Source: JAKVKY01 sp964293585
Lineage (GTDB): Bacteria > Bacillota > Negativicutes > Acidaminococcales > Acidaminococcaceae
Length of the DNA stretch: 52,555 nucleotides
NCBI GenBank assembly: GCA_964293585.1
Contig: CAXYYS010000013.1
Coordinates: forward strand, 1 to 52,555
Reading direction: 5' to 3'
This document shows, in pieces, positions 14,785 to 23,707 of the stretch. The translations under genes and the position numbers were made by a program. The first letter of the stretch is position 1. Each line of letters begins with the position of its first letter. The notes beneath the pieces are model-generated. The model had not been told where the DNA came from. It did not search any database and was given only the letters and a program-made list of their open reading frames with translations.

Positions 14785-16434
14785 TTAGAACGCGCTGCTG
14801 GATTTATATTCGCCAAAGACTTCCTTCATCACGCCACAAATCTCGCCCAAAGTTGCGTACGTCTTCACGGCGGCAATTAAGTACGGCATGGTATTCTCGG
14901 TACCTTCGCAGGCTTTCTTTAAATCTGCCAGCGCCTTATCCACTGCCTTCTGGTCGCGTTTAGCCTTAATCTCGTTGGTATGCTTGATCTGGCGTTCAGC
15001 CACAGTTAAATCTACAACCACATTTTCCTGTTTGCCGATTGCTTTATTATCGGTATATTTGTTGACGCCCACCACGGTGAAGCGGCCGTCTTCAATATCT
15101 TTCTGGTACTGGTAGGCATGAGCAGCCATCTCGCCCTGCATGTAACCCTGCTCGATAGCAGCTACGGCGCCGCCCATCTTATCAATCTTTTCAATATATT
15201 CCACGGCTTCTTTTTCCATCTTGTCGGTCAAAGCTTCTACATAGTAGGAACCGGCCAAAGGATCGATGGTATCAGTAATACCGCTTTCCAGAGCCAGCAT
15301 CTGCTGGGTGCGCAGCGCCAAAGTTGCGGAAGCCTCCGTAGGCAACGCCAGTGCTTCGTCATAAGCGCAGCAGGCCATGGACTGGGTACCGCCCAGGATG
15401 GCACTCAATGCCTGCCAAGTTACACGGACGGCGTTATTCAAGGGCTGTTGGGCAGTGAGCACGCTGCCGGCGGTATGCGTATGGAACCGGAGCATCATGG
15501 CCTTGGGCACAGTAGCGCCAAAACGTTCCTTCATCAAACGGGCCCACAGACGGCGGGCAGCGCGGAACTTGGCTACTTCTTCAAACAAGTTCAGACCAGC
15601 GGTAAAAATCCAGGAGATACCGGGTGCGAAATCATCCACCTTCTGGCCAGCCTTGATAGCGCCTTCGATATAGGCAATAGCATTGGAGAAGGCAAAAGCG
15701 ATTTCCTGCACAGGAGAAGCGCCGGCTTCACGAATATGGTAAGCGCCTACGCTGATCGTATTCCACTTGGGAATATTCTGAGAGCAGTAAGCAAAAGTGT
15801 CGGTCACTAAACGCATGGACGGACGGGGCGGGAAAATGTAAGTGCCACGGGCGATGTATTCCTTCAGCACATCGTTCTGAATGGTACCGCGCAGCTGCTC
15901 CGGTTTAACACCTTTCTTCTCGCCGACGGCTACGTACATAGCCAACAGCACAGCAGCCGGTCCGTTGATGGTCATGGAGGTGGAAACCTTATCCAGGGGG
16001 ATACCGTCAAATAATTTTTCCATATCAGCCAGCGTATCGATAGCCACACCAACCTTGCCCACTTCGCCGTGGCTTAAAGCAGCATCGCTGTCCAGACCAA
16101 TCTGGGTGGGCAAGTCCATGGCTACGGACAGCCCGGTCTGACCGGCATTCAGTAAGAATTTATAACGGGCGTTGGTCTCTTCGGCGGTAGCGAAACCGGC
16201 ATAAGCGCGCATGGTCCACAGACGGCCACGATACATGGTAGGTTGTACGCCACGGGTAAAAGGATAACTGCCCGGGAAACCTAACTTGTCGTTGTAATCA
16301 AAATCCTGAATATCTAACGGGGTATACACATGCTTAACGGTAAACGTTTTTCTTTCAGGGAACTTGGCGTTAGCTTTTGCCACCTTGGCTTCATAAGCTT
16401 CTAAACCTGCTTGAATTTTCATATTGTCAGTCAT
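14785..16434 (-). CDS. Methylmalonyl-CoA mutase-like large (catalytic) subunit, divergent
   Basis: 549 residues, the length of large subunits in split mutases. The TIM-barrel substrate domain is clear: PFTRGVQPTMYRGRLWTMR near residue 60, GTIQNDVLKEYIARGTYIFP, SMRLVTD with the Arg that in MCM binds the substrate carboxylate, and AYHIREAGA with the active-site Tyr-His. Several segments depart from the remembered consensus: RAYAGF for RQYAGF, GLDSDAA for GYDSDHP, HTHTAG for HTQTAG, and QSMACCAYDE for QSLHTNSYDE. It therefore belongs to the B12-dependent acyl-CoA mutases and, with a PTMY and SMR pair, may still use methylmalonyl/succinyl-CoA, but another acyl-CoA is possible. RBS GAGGAGG. The CoA-transferase gene is 20 bases upstream. 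Confidence 0.88.
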   Translation of the reverse strand: MTDNMKIQAGLEAYEAKVAKANAKFPERKTFTVKHVYTPLDIQDFDYNDKLGFPGSYPFTRGVQPTMYRGRLWTMRAYAGFATAEETNARYKFLLNAGQTGLSVAMDLPTQIGLDSDAALSHGEVGKVGVAIDTLADMEKLFDGIPLDKVSTSMTINGPAAVLLAMYVAVGEKKGVKPEQLRGTIQNDVLKEYIARGTYIFPPRPSMRLVTDTFAYCSQNIPKWNTISVGAYHIREAGASPVQEIAFAFSNAIAYIEGAIKAGQKVDDFAPGISWIFTAGLNLFEEVAKFRAARRLWARLMKERFGATVPKAMMLRFHTHTAGSVLTAQQPLNNAVRVTWQALSAILGGTQSMACCAYDEALALPTEASATLALRTQQMLALESGITDTIDPLAGSYYVEALTDKMEKEAVEYIEKIDKMGGAVAAIEQGYMQGEMAAHAYQYQKDIEDGRFTVVGVNKYTDNKAIGKQENVVVDLTVAERQIKHTNEIKAKRDQKAVDKALADLKKACEGTENTMPYLIAAVKTYATLGEICGVMKEVFGEYKSSSAF

Positions 16435-16454
16435 GATTAATCCTCCTCAAATTT

Positions 16455-17963
16455 TTATAGTTTCATGGTGCCGGTTTTCCGGAAATGCTCATGCATCTCA
16501 AAAGCACGATTAAGTGTCACCGGCTCGTGCCCCGGAAAATTTTTTATACTAAATCCCAGATAATCCAACAGTTGTGGACGATAATCCGGATGGGCGCAAT
16601 TATTAATGATTAAACGGGCTCTCTTGGTAGGCGGCAACCCTCGCACATCGGCTATGCCCTGCTCAGTAATAAACACCATGGTATCGTGTTCGTTATGATC
16701 TGCATGTGTCACCATGGGCACTATTTTAGAAATAGCTCCGTGGGCTCCCGTGCTGGGAGAGTTAAAAATGGTCAGATAACCATTACGCATATAGTCACCA
16801 CTGCCGCCGATACCATTCATCATACTGTTACCCATGATGTGGGTGGAATTAGCCTGTCCATAAATATCAAATTCAATAGGCGTATTCAAAGAGATTACAC
16901 CCAACCGACGGATAACTTCCGGTGAATTACTAATATCCAGCGGTCTTAAGACGATGCTGCGCTTATACAGCTGCGGTTCTTTCTCAAACATTTCCCGCAC
17001 CAGCGGTGAAGGTGTAAAAGCACATCCGGAAGCCGCTTTAATCTTGCCGGACTTAATTAATTTAAAGACCGCATCCTGCAGGATTTCGGAATACATTTCC
17101 AGATTCTCAAACTTGGATTTTTCCAATCCCAGTAAAACTGCATTAGCGATACTGCCAACTCCGGACTGAATCGGCAGCATATGATTCTTAGGTAAACGTC
17201 CCTGCTTTTGTTCGTTCTCTAAAAAATCCACCAGGTTCTCAGCAATCTTAATGCTGTCTCGATCAGGGGCCGCCAGATTGCGTACATGGTCCACAATATC
17301 AGATTCCACGATGCAGTCGATACGATTCAGGCCACATTTCACATAAGGACTGCCGATTCTGTCGCCCACATGATAGATAGGAATCTCTTTACGACAAGGC
17401 GGCTTCTCACAGATATAAATATCGTGCATACCTTCAATGTCCAAAGAGATGGTAGTATTAACCTCCACGATGATGTGCTTGGCGTGTTTTACGAACAGGG
17501 GCAGGTTACCCACGCCGGTACCCAGGATAAAATCTCCATCTTTAGTAATTGCGGCAGCTTCCACAATGGCTACATCTACATCACCGAAGAAACCGTAATC
17601 CACCTGCTGGCCAAAATGACTTAAGTGCTGATCCACATATTCAATCTGGTTAGCATTGATACCCTTACGCATACTCTTATTGGAAGCCGCATAGTAAGGC
17701 ATCCTGCCCGCAATCCCATTCACTGCCGCCAGAGCCTCTTCAATCTCCGGTCCCACCGACGCACCGCTCCAAATATTAATACGACACTTTTTGCCGTTCT
17801 TGATAGCTTCGGCCAGAGCCATGGTGGTCTTTTTGGGATAACCGGAAGGCGTAAAGCCTGCCACTCCCACGTTCATGCCATCCTGAATTATTTCCGCCGC
17901 CTTATCCGGCGTCACAATCTTGCGAAACAGTTCCGGATTACGTAACCTGGTTTTGTCTAACAT
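16455..17963 (-). CDS. Acetyl-CoA hydrolase/CoA-transferase family (succinyl-CoA:carboxylate CoA-transferase)
   Basis: 502 residues from the ATG at 17963, chosen because AGAAGGG sits just upstream; a further in-frame start would add 15 residues that translate the ribosome site. The protein matches the Cat1/SucCD-independent CoA-transferase family: GMNVGVAGFTPSGYPK near the N-terminus, GIGGSGDYMRNG in the CoA site, and FITEQGIADVRGLPP in the C-terminal lobe. The catalytic Glu forms a glutamyl-CoA intermediate in this family. With the mutase it could charge succinate or another acid with CoA and release propionate, the logic of succinate-to-propionate fermentation. First gene of a four-gene operon, divergent from a LysR regulator. 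Confidence 0.92.
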   Translation of the reverse strand: MLDKTRLRNPELFRKIVTPDKAAEIIQDGMNVGVAGFTPSGYPKKTTMALAEAIKNGKKCRINIWSGASVGPEIEEALAAVNGIAGRMPYYAASNKSMRKGINANQIEYVDQHLSHFGQQVDYGFFGDVDVAIVEAAAITKDGDFILGTGVGNLPLFVKHAKHIIVEVNTTISLDIEGMHDIYICEKPPCRKEIPIYHVGDRIGSPYVKCGLNRIDCIVESDIVDHVRNLAAPDRDSIKIAENLVDFLENEQKQGRLPKNHMLPIQSGVGSIANAVLLGLEKSKFENLEMYSEILQDAVFKLIKSGKIKAASGCAFTPSPLVREMFEKEPQLYKRSIVLRPLDISNSPEVIRRLGVISLNTPIEFDIYGQANSTHIMGNSMMNGIGGSGDYMRNGYLTIFNSPSTGAHGAISKIVPMVTHADHNEHDTMVFITEQGIADVRGLPPTKRARLIINNCAHPDYRPQLLDYLGFSIKNFPGHEPVTLNRAFEMHEHFRKTGTMKL

Positions 17964-18160
17964 AAGATTCCCTTCTTTCTCTATTTCCAAACTTTGGTGC
18001 CGGTGCAACTTTTACTTAACCGGCCTGCTTGCTCCTTTTACCCTTACTATAATGCGCCCTAAGTTATAATAAAAATACTAATTTATGTTACTTTATATAA
18101 ATAAAATTTATAATTTACCTACCTTTTTAACAATTATTTGAATCTAAAAAAATAAAAAAA

Positions 18161-18192
18161 GTACTGTAAAAGCTTGTTAAACTTGACAGTAC
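18161..18192. promoter_or_regulatory. Inverted repeat overlapping the LysR-gene promoter
   Basis: GTACTGT (18161-18167) and ACAGTAC (18186-18192) are perfect arms 18 bases apart. The right arm overlaps TTGACA at 18183-18188, with candidate -10 sequences CATATA (17-base spacer) or TATAAG (19-base spacer). It lies in the 300-base AT-rich divergent region between the regulator and the CoA-transferase/mutase operon, so it is a good operator candidate for LysR autoregulation and operon control. Confidence 0.5.
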
Positions 18193-18264
18193 ATCCTATA
18201 ATATACATATAAGATAAAGTTATATTAGAACTTCTAAAATTGCTATTTTCGAGGAGGTTTACGT

Positions 18265-19146
18265 ATGAACCTGGAACATTACCGTAATTTCATCACGATT
18301 GTAGACTGTGGCAACCTGACCGCCGCTGCCGCCGCCTTACATATTGCGCAGCCAGCCCTCACCGCCCAGGTCAAGGCCATGCAGGAAAAATATGGAGCGA
18401 CCCTGTTACGTATTCACCGGGGCGCCCGCACTATCGAAGTCACCCCCGAAGGGATGATTCTTTACAATAAGGCTAAATACTTATGCGCCATCGAAGACAG
18501 CGCCCAACGGGAAATAACCAGTGCAAGAAACGGCACTGCCGGCAAACTTTCTATCAGCCTGTCTCCCTCTATGAGCGTCCTCTTTATCCAGAATTTTCTC
18601 AGCGGTTTTGCCATGCTCAACCCGGATGTAGAATATGAACTACACGAGGTCAATATCATAGAACAGACCCGCCAGCTTTTAGACGGCATCAGTGAGATTG
18701 GGATTGCCAACGCGCCCCTGGTCCAGGCCGGGCGTTTTGAAACACTTTTTACCCGGAAAGAACGCTTAGGAATTATCTATCATAAAGATTCCCACTGGCT
18801 TGATGAAAAAAAAGTCTATCTGGACCTGGAAGATCTGGAAGGCATCCCGCTCTGCCTCTCCCGCGGTTGCAGCGAACGTTTCCTGGGTATCTGTGACGAA
18901 AGTCACATTTATCCCCGCATTCTCTGTATCAGTACCACTAAACTGAGCACCCTGATGTGGGCGCGGCAAAAAGCCGGTGTGGCCCTGGTACCTGTAGGCA
19001 CCGGTGAACAATTTGAAGACTACCTGTGCTGTCGTTTCGTGCAGGATGAGCGCATGTTTGTTGATAAAACCTTATCTGTGGTCAAGGACAGACCGTTGTC
19101 TGCCGTGGCCCAAAAGTTTTTAAAATATTACAACGAACATTCCTAA
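18265..19146 (+). CDS. LysR-family regulator divergent from the mutase operon
   Basis: 293 residues. The winged helix-turn-helix occupies the first 60 residues (HYRNFITIVDCGNLTAAAAA, then LHIAQPALTAQVKAMQ), followed by a type-2 periplasmic-binding sensor domain. A strong RBS (GAGGAGG) precedes the ATG. The divergent layout makes the CoA-transferase-mutase-PrpD operon its most likely target. The effector is unknown; an acyl-CoA or dicarboxylate would fit the operon. Confidence 0.93.
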   Translation: MNLEHYRNFITIVDCGNLTAAAAALHIAQPALTAQVKAMQEKYGATLLRIHRGARTIEVTPEGMILYNKAKYLCAIEDSAQREITSARNGTAGKLSISLSPSMSVLFIQNFLSGFAMLNPDVEYELHEVNIIEQTRQLLDGISEIGIANAPLVQAGRFETLFTRKERLGIIYHKDSHWLDEKKVYLDLEDLEGIPLCLSRGCSERFLGICDESHIYPRILCISTTKLSTLMWARQKAGVALVPVGTGEQFEDYLCCRFVQDERMFVDKTLSVVKDRPLSAVAQKFLKYYNEHS

Positions 19147-19191
19147 GCCTGAAATAGTTTTCTCCCGACGAAACAAGTTTAGCTAAAAGAA

Positions 19192-19250
19192 AAGGACCCC
19201 GTTATTAAAATAACAGCAAGTAACTGTTATCTTAATAACGGGGTCCTTCT
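19192..19250. terminator. Bidirectional terminator between LysR and aldehyde dehydrogenase genes
   Basis: A very long stem: AAGGACCCCGTTATTAA pairs with TTAATAACGGGGTCCTT, with an inner ATAACAG/CTGTTAT extension and flanking A- and T-runs. It serves both convergent genes. Confidence 0.93.
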
Positions 19251-19267
19251 TTTAATGTAGTTCTTAT

Positions 19268-20695
19268 TTACAGACCAAAGTTGATGACAATGGTCTTTTC
19301 CTGGGTCAGTTCCCGCACGGCGTACTCCGGTCCTTCTTTACCGATACCGCTGTCCTTGACGCCGCCATAAGGCATATTATCCATGCGGAAGGTGCTGCCA
19401 TCGTTGATGATCACGCCGCCGGTTTCAATTTTCTCGGCGCACTTATGAGCAATATCCAGGCTGGTGGTGAACACACCGGCCTGCAGGCCGTAGTTGGATT
19501 TATTAACTTCGGCAATGGCTTCCTCAATGTCGTCATAGGGCATAATAGAAAAGACCGGCGCAAAAGTTTCCTTACAGATAACATCCATCTTATCTTTGGT
19601 AGCCGTTAAAACGGTGGGCAGATAATAGGCGCCTTTGCGTTTGCCGCCGACCAGCACCTTAGCGCCGGCTTTCTTAGCCGCCTTCACCCAGGCTTCAATC
19701 CGGATAGCTTCCTTCTCGTTAATCATGGGACCAATATCCGTCTTCTCACTGAGTGGATCGCCCACCTTTAAGGTCTTGGTGTATTTAACCGCCGCTTTCA
19801 CAAAGTCCTTATAAATTTTTTTATGTACATAGACCCGCTGACAGGAAATGCAGACCTGACCGGCATTAGTGTAAGCATACTTGGCGCACATCTGGGCAAT
19901 CTTGTCAATATCGGCTGCATCCTTGTGCACGATGTTGGCACTATTAGATCCAAGCTCCAAAGCTACCCGGCGGAAACCGGCCTGAGCCTGTAAAGTTTTA
20001 CCTACGGGCACGCTGCCGGTAAAAGAGAACATCTTGATGCGCTGATCGCCGGTCAAAAGTTTGCCCACCTCGCCGCCGGGTCCCATCACCAGGTTCAGGC
20101 AACCGTCCGGCAGGCCTGCTTCCTTAAAGACCTGGCACAGCAAGGCACCGGTCACCGGCGTTGCCGTAGCCGGTTTATAAACTACCGTATCACCCACAGC
20201 CAGAGCCGGGCCAATCTTATGACAAGCCAGGTTAACCGGGAAATTAAATGGCGTAATGGCTGCCACCACACCTAAAGGCAAGCGCAAAGTGTACGCCATC
20301 CGTTTTTCACAGCCGGGCGCGCCCTGAATGGGAATCATCTCGCCGGTTAAACGTTTGGCTTCTTCCGCCGACAAAATCAAAGTCTGATAGGCACGGCCGA
20401 TTTCGCCCATAGCATCCTTAATAGGCTTGCCGGCTTCCCGGCATAAGTTCTCCGCAAATTCTTTTTGCCGCGCCATCATTAAATTGGCCGCCTTCATGAT
20501 AATTTCATAGCGTTGGTACGGAGATAATTTTACTGTCTTAAAAGCTTTCTGCGCCGCATCTACCGCCTGCTTAACCTCTTTGGGTCCGGCAACGCTAATC
20601 GTGGCAAAAGCTTTGCCGGTAGCTTTATTAACTACTTCCATCTTTTTATGGGTCGAGACTTCCTTACCATTAATAAATAAGCCGTAATGTTTCAT
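19268..20695 (-). CDS. NAD(P)-dependent aldehyde dehydrogenase
   Basis: 475 residues from the ATG at 20695 with GAAAGGAAG upstream; a 21-residue extension has no ribosome site. It has the ALDH plan: AITPFNFPVNLACHKIGPAL, the cofactor turn FTGSVPVGKTL, the general base Glu in ALELGSNSANIV, and the nucleophilic Cys in NAGQVCISCQRVYV. It oxidises an aldehyde to the acid. SNSANIV and the IPIQG region place it near lactaldehyde, succinate-semialdehyde or phosphonoacetaldehyde dehydrogenases rather than acylating enzymes, but the substrate is not determined. It is monocistronic, between its own promoter and a shared terminator. Confidence 0.92.
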   Translation of the reverse strand: MKHYGLFINGKEVSTHKKMEVVNKATGKAFATISVAGPKEVKQAVDAAQKAFKTVKLSPYQRYEIIMKAANLMMARQKEFAENLCREAGKPIKDAMGEIGRAYQTLILSAEEAKRLTGEMIPIQGAPGCEKRMAYTLRLPLGVVAAITPFNFPVNLACHKIGPALAVGDTVVYKPATATPVTGALLCQVFKEAGLPDGCLNLVMGPGGEVGKLLTGDQRIKMFSFTGSVPVGKTLQAQAGFRRVALELGSNSANIVHKDAADIDKIAQMCAKYAYTNAGQVCISCQRVYVHKKIYKDFVKAAVKYTKTLKVGDPLSEKTDIGPMINEKEAIRIEAWVKAAKKAGAKVLVGGKRKGAYYLPTVLTATKDKMDVICKETFAPVFSIMPYDDIEEAIAEVNKSNYGLQAGVFTTSLDIAHKCAEKIETGGVIINDGSTFRMDNMPYGGVKDSGIGKEGPEYAVRELTQEKTIVINFGL

Positions 20696-20778
20696 CGTAC
20701 TAACTTCCTTTCTGTTCTGACCGTGATTGACCCCGGTGTTAAACAGTAGCACCGGCAATTGAGTTTCTGACTAACTTT

Positions 20779-20807
20779 ATTGTAACACAAATGCGGGGCG
20801 ACGTTAA
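20779..20807 (-). promoter_or_regulatory. Promoter of the aldehyde dehydrogenase gene
   Basis: On the minus strand TTAACG and TACAAT are separated by exactly 17 bases, about 85 bases before the start codon. Confidence 0.65.
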
Positions 20808-20890
20808 ATGGTCGCTTAAAAATAGCTTCATGCGTACGCCGCCTTGTAAATTTGCAGCGCTTCCCCGTCGGGAAATTTACAAATATAACT

Positions 20891-20918
20891 TTGCCAGTGA
20901 CCGACTTTGCTGTATAAT
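20891..20918 (+). promoter_or_regulatory. Promoter of the AEC transporter gene
   Basis: TTGCCA and a perfect TATAAT with a 16-base spacer, about 50 bases before the start codon. Confidence 0.65.
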
Positions 20919-20970
20919 TAAGAGCACCAAGATATTTAATATTACAAAAATATATTTTTGAAAGGACCCT

Positions 20971-21912
20971 ATGGATAATTTTATCGTAGCCATAAACGCA
21001 GTCATTCCCATGTTCTTTTTTATCGTGGTAGGACTGATAATTAAATATACGCATCTGATGAGCGATGATGATGTCAAACATTTTAATAAGATGCTCTTTC
21101 GTATCTTTTTCTTTGCCATGCTTTTTTACACCACCTACACTATGGATGTCTCTCAGACTTTTAGGCCCAGGCTGATTATCTATGGTATGGTAGCTTTAAT
21201 TATTTTATACCTTGTGGATTTTGTCCTGGTCTGCCTGTTTGAGAAACAACCGCACCGCCGGGGCGCCATGATTCAGGCCATCTACCGCAGTAACTTTGTC
21301 TTCATGGGTATTCCTATGGTCTCTAATTTATACGGTACTGAGCAAATTTCCGTAACAACCATGATGATTGCGGTCATTGTGCCTATGTATAATTTACTGG
21401 GTGTCTTTACCCTGGAGCTTTTCCGGGGCGGCAAGATTAATCCCGCCAGTGTCTTTAAAAATATTTTGACCAATCCTATGATCATGGGTACAATCTTTGG
21501 CGCCATCTTCCTCTTCTCCGGTATCAAGATTCCTCATGCCCTTTTAAAACCTATCGGGGAAATCAGCAATGCCACCTCCATGTTGGCACTGGTCGTGCTG
21601 GGTGCCTCCTTTCATATCAGCAGTACCAAAGAACATATGCCTCAGCTGATCAGCGTTATCGTCAGCAGGTTACTTATCGCCCCTATGCTCATCCTGGGCA
21701 TCGCCATCCTGTATTTCAATTTCCGGAATATTGAGCTGATGACTCTGGTCGCCATTAATTGCTCTCCTTCCGCCGTAGCCAGTTTCACCATGGCCCAGCA
21801 GATGGGCAGTGACGCCGACCTGGCCGGCAACGCGGTGGTCTTTACCACTGCTTTTTCGGCTATCACCATCTGTCTTTGGATTTTCTTCTTTAAGAGCATG
21901 GGGTATATCTGA
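20971..21912 (+). CDS. AEC (auxin efflux carrier) family transporter
   Basis: 313 residues, strongly hydrophobic, with about ten membrane segments in the two five-helix halves typical of the family. Conserved polar breaks are visible in IYRSNFVFMGIPMVSNLYG (first half) and INCSPSAVASFTMAQQMG (second half), the crossover regions that bind substrate. Bacterial AEC members export or exchange small carboxylates such as malate or malonate. It starts after GAAAGGA. The aldo/keto reductase begins 86 bases downstream and may share the transcript. Confidence 0.9.
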   Translation: MDNFIVAINAVIPMFFFIVVGLIIKYTHLMSDDDVKHFNKMLFRIFFFAMLFYTTYTMDVSQTFRPRLIIYGMVALIILYLVDFVLVCLFEKQPHRRGAMIQAIYRSNFVFMGIPMVSNLYGTEQISVTTMMIAVIVPMYNLLGVFTLELFRGGKINPASVFKNILTNPMIMGTIFGAIFLFSGIKIPHALLKPIGEISNATSMLALVVLGASFHISSTKEHMPQLISVIVSRLLIAPMLILGIAILYFNFRNIELMTLVAINCSPSAVASFTMAQQMGSDADLAGNAVVFTTAFSAITICLWIFFFKSMGYI

Positions 21913-21998
21913 CAATCCGGTATTTAATTTTTGCTACAATGATAAATTCATGCCCTCAACTATAATTACTGGTCTTTACACAAAGGAGGTCTCACATC

Positions 21999-23012
21999 AT
22001 GCTCACCGTTACTTTAGGCAAAACAGGTATCACCGTCAACAAAAATGGGTTCGGCGCCCTGCCTATCCAGCGCATTACCAGGGCAGATGCCGCCAAACTT
22101 TTACGCAAGGCTTATGACCACGACATCACATATTTTGATACGGCCCGCGCTTATTCTGACAGCGAAGAAAAAATAGGCTACGCCTTAAGCGACGTACGCA
22201 AGCATATTTTCATCGCCACCAAATCCATGGCTACAAACGCCAAGGAGCTGCGTGCCGATTTGGAACAAAGTCTGCGCCTTTTAAAAACTGATTATATTGA
22301 TATCTACCAGTTCCATAATCCAGCCTTTGTACCCCGCCCCGGCGGTAAGGATGGTTTATACGAAGAAGCTTTAAAGGCAAAAGAAGAAGGCAAGATCCGT
22401 TTCATCGGCATCACGAACCATCGCTGGCACGTAGCCGAAGAAGCTATTGCTTCCGGACTTTTCAGCACGCTGATGTTCCCCTTCTCCTACCTGGCCGGAG
22501 AAAAAGATTATCCCTTAGTAGAAAATTGTAAAAAAGCCCACATGGGTTTTATTTCCATGAAGGCTCTTTCCGGCGGACTTATCACTAACGCTGCGGCTGC
22601 TTTTGCCTTCCAGGCTCAGTACGATAACGCACTGCCTATCTGGGGAGTACAAAGGGAAAAAGAACTGGATGAATTTTTACAGTTCCAGGAGAATCCACCT
22701 GCCCTGACCCCGGAATTAGAGGCTGTTATAGCCAAAGACAAACAGGAACTGCAGGGTAATTTCTGCCGTGGCTGCGGTTACTGCCTGCCCTGTCCCGCCG
22801 GAATCAATATTCCTCTGGCAGCCCGTATGAGTTTAATGTTACGCCGGGCGCCGGTTAAGGCTTACACAACGCCGGAGATTCAGGAGAACATGAAGAAGAT
22901 TGAAAACTGCCTGCACTGCAACCACTGCAAAAATAACTGCCCGTACGGATTAGATACGCCGACTTTACTGCAGGCCAACTACGCCGACTACCAAACTTTC
23001 CTCAACAAATAA
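21999..23012 (+). CDS. Aldo/keto reductase with C-terminal 4Fe-4S domain
   Basis: 337 residues. The first 240 form an aldo/keto reductase barrel: YFDTARAYSDSEEKIG holds the catalytic Asp/Tyr pair, ATKS the Lys, and IDIYQFHN the region of the catalytic His. The C-terminus has cysteine motifs CRGCGYCLPCPAG and CLHCNHCKNNCPYG, matching ferredoxin-type 4Fe-4S binding. Such fusions are common in anaerobes and may couple NAD(P)H and ferredoxin pools. AAAGGAGG precedes the start. The substrate is not evident. Confidence 0.92.
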   Translation: MLTVTLGKTGITVNKNGFGALPIQRITRADAAKLLRKAYDHDITYFDTARAYSDSEEKIGYALSDVRKHIFIATKSMATNAKELRADLEQSLRLLKTDYIDIYQFHNPAFVPRPGGKDGLYEEALKAKEEGKIRFIGITNHRWHVAEEAIASGLFSTLMFPFSYLAGEKDYPLVENCKKAHMGFISMKALSGGLITNAAAAFAFQAQYDNALPIWGVQREKELDEFLQFQENPPALTPELEAVIAKDKQELQGNFCRGCGYCLPCPAGINIPLAARMSLMLRRAPVKAYTTPEIQENMKKIENCLHCNHCKNNCPYGLDTPTLLQANYADYQTFLNK

Positions 23013-23073
23013 TACGACCGGCCGGTAATTATTCCCTCCAGGTTCAATCTTAAAATTTATTTTTACAAGCTAA

Positions 23074-23102
23074 AAAGCCGCCAGGAATTTTCCTGACGGC
23101 TT
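23074..23102. terminator. Terminator between aldo/keto reductase and nitroreductase genes
   Basis: AAGCCGCCAGG pairs with CCTGACGGCTT with one mismatch; A-run before and T-rich tail after allow use by both convergent genes. Confidence 0.75.
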
Positions 23103-23160
23103 AACTTTTTATAACAAGTTTTCCAGTTGCCAGTACGCTTACCGTACCCCGGCATCATTT

Positions 23161-23685
23161 TTACTTGGGATAAATCACATAGTTTTCTTTGCGGGGTGCA
23201 GCCTTGCCGGTACCTCCTGCTTCCGGATAACCCAGGATGCAGTTGCCGATACCTACATAGTCTTCGTTTAAGCCCCACTCTTGTAAGAGTTCCTTGCCCC
23301 GGGTGGTCTCAAAAGTTTCCTTGGCCCGGAAGATAAAGCAGGAACCTAAACCTACGGCATGAGCTGCGTTTAACAAATTACCCAGCACCAGGGAACCGTC
23401 CTGCATATAGGTCGGTCTCTTTTTATCCGCCAGTACTATCAGCAGCGTGGGCGCTCCGTAAAATTGGTCAGCATTAGTCTTTTTAATTACCCGGTTGATG
23501 TTACTCAGCTCCGCCAGGAGTTTCGGTTCTTGTACCACTACAATCACAGCCGACTGGTACCCGTGACCGGAAGGAGCATAAGTGCCGGCTTCCAGCACTG
23601 CCTCCAATTCCGCCTTGGTAATTTGTTTGGGACTGTACTTTCTGCAACTTCTTCTGGTCTTTAAGTCCTTCAGTGTCTCTTGCAT
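23161..23685 (-). CDS. Nitroreductase-family FMN oxidoreductase
   Basis: 174 residues. The N-terminal TRRSCRKYSPKQI is the conserved FMN phosphate-binding Arg motif, and AGTYAPSGHGYQ the following flavin loop. LLNAAHAVGLGSCFIF and GIGNCILGYPE complete the short nitroreductase fold. These homodimers reduce nitro, quinone or flavin substrates with NAD(P)H. RBS GGAGGCGAG. It follows the DUF3783-like gene by 22 bases and is probably co-transcribed with it. The substrate is unknown. Confidence 0.92.
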   Translation of the reverse strand: MQETLKDLKTRRSCRKYSPKQITKAELEAVLEAGTYAPSGHGYQSAVIVVVQEPKLLAELSNINRVIKKTNADQFYGAPTLLIVLADKKRPTYMQDGSLVLGNLLNAAHAVGLGSCFIFRAKETFETTRGKELLQEWGLNEDYVGIGNCILGYPEAGGTGKAAPRKENYVIYPK

Positions 23686-23707
23686 CTTAACTCGCCTCCA
23701 TTATTTT

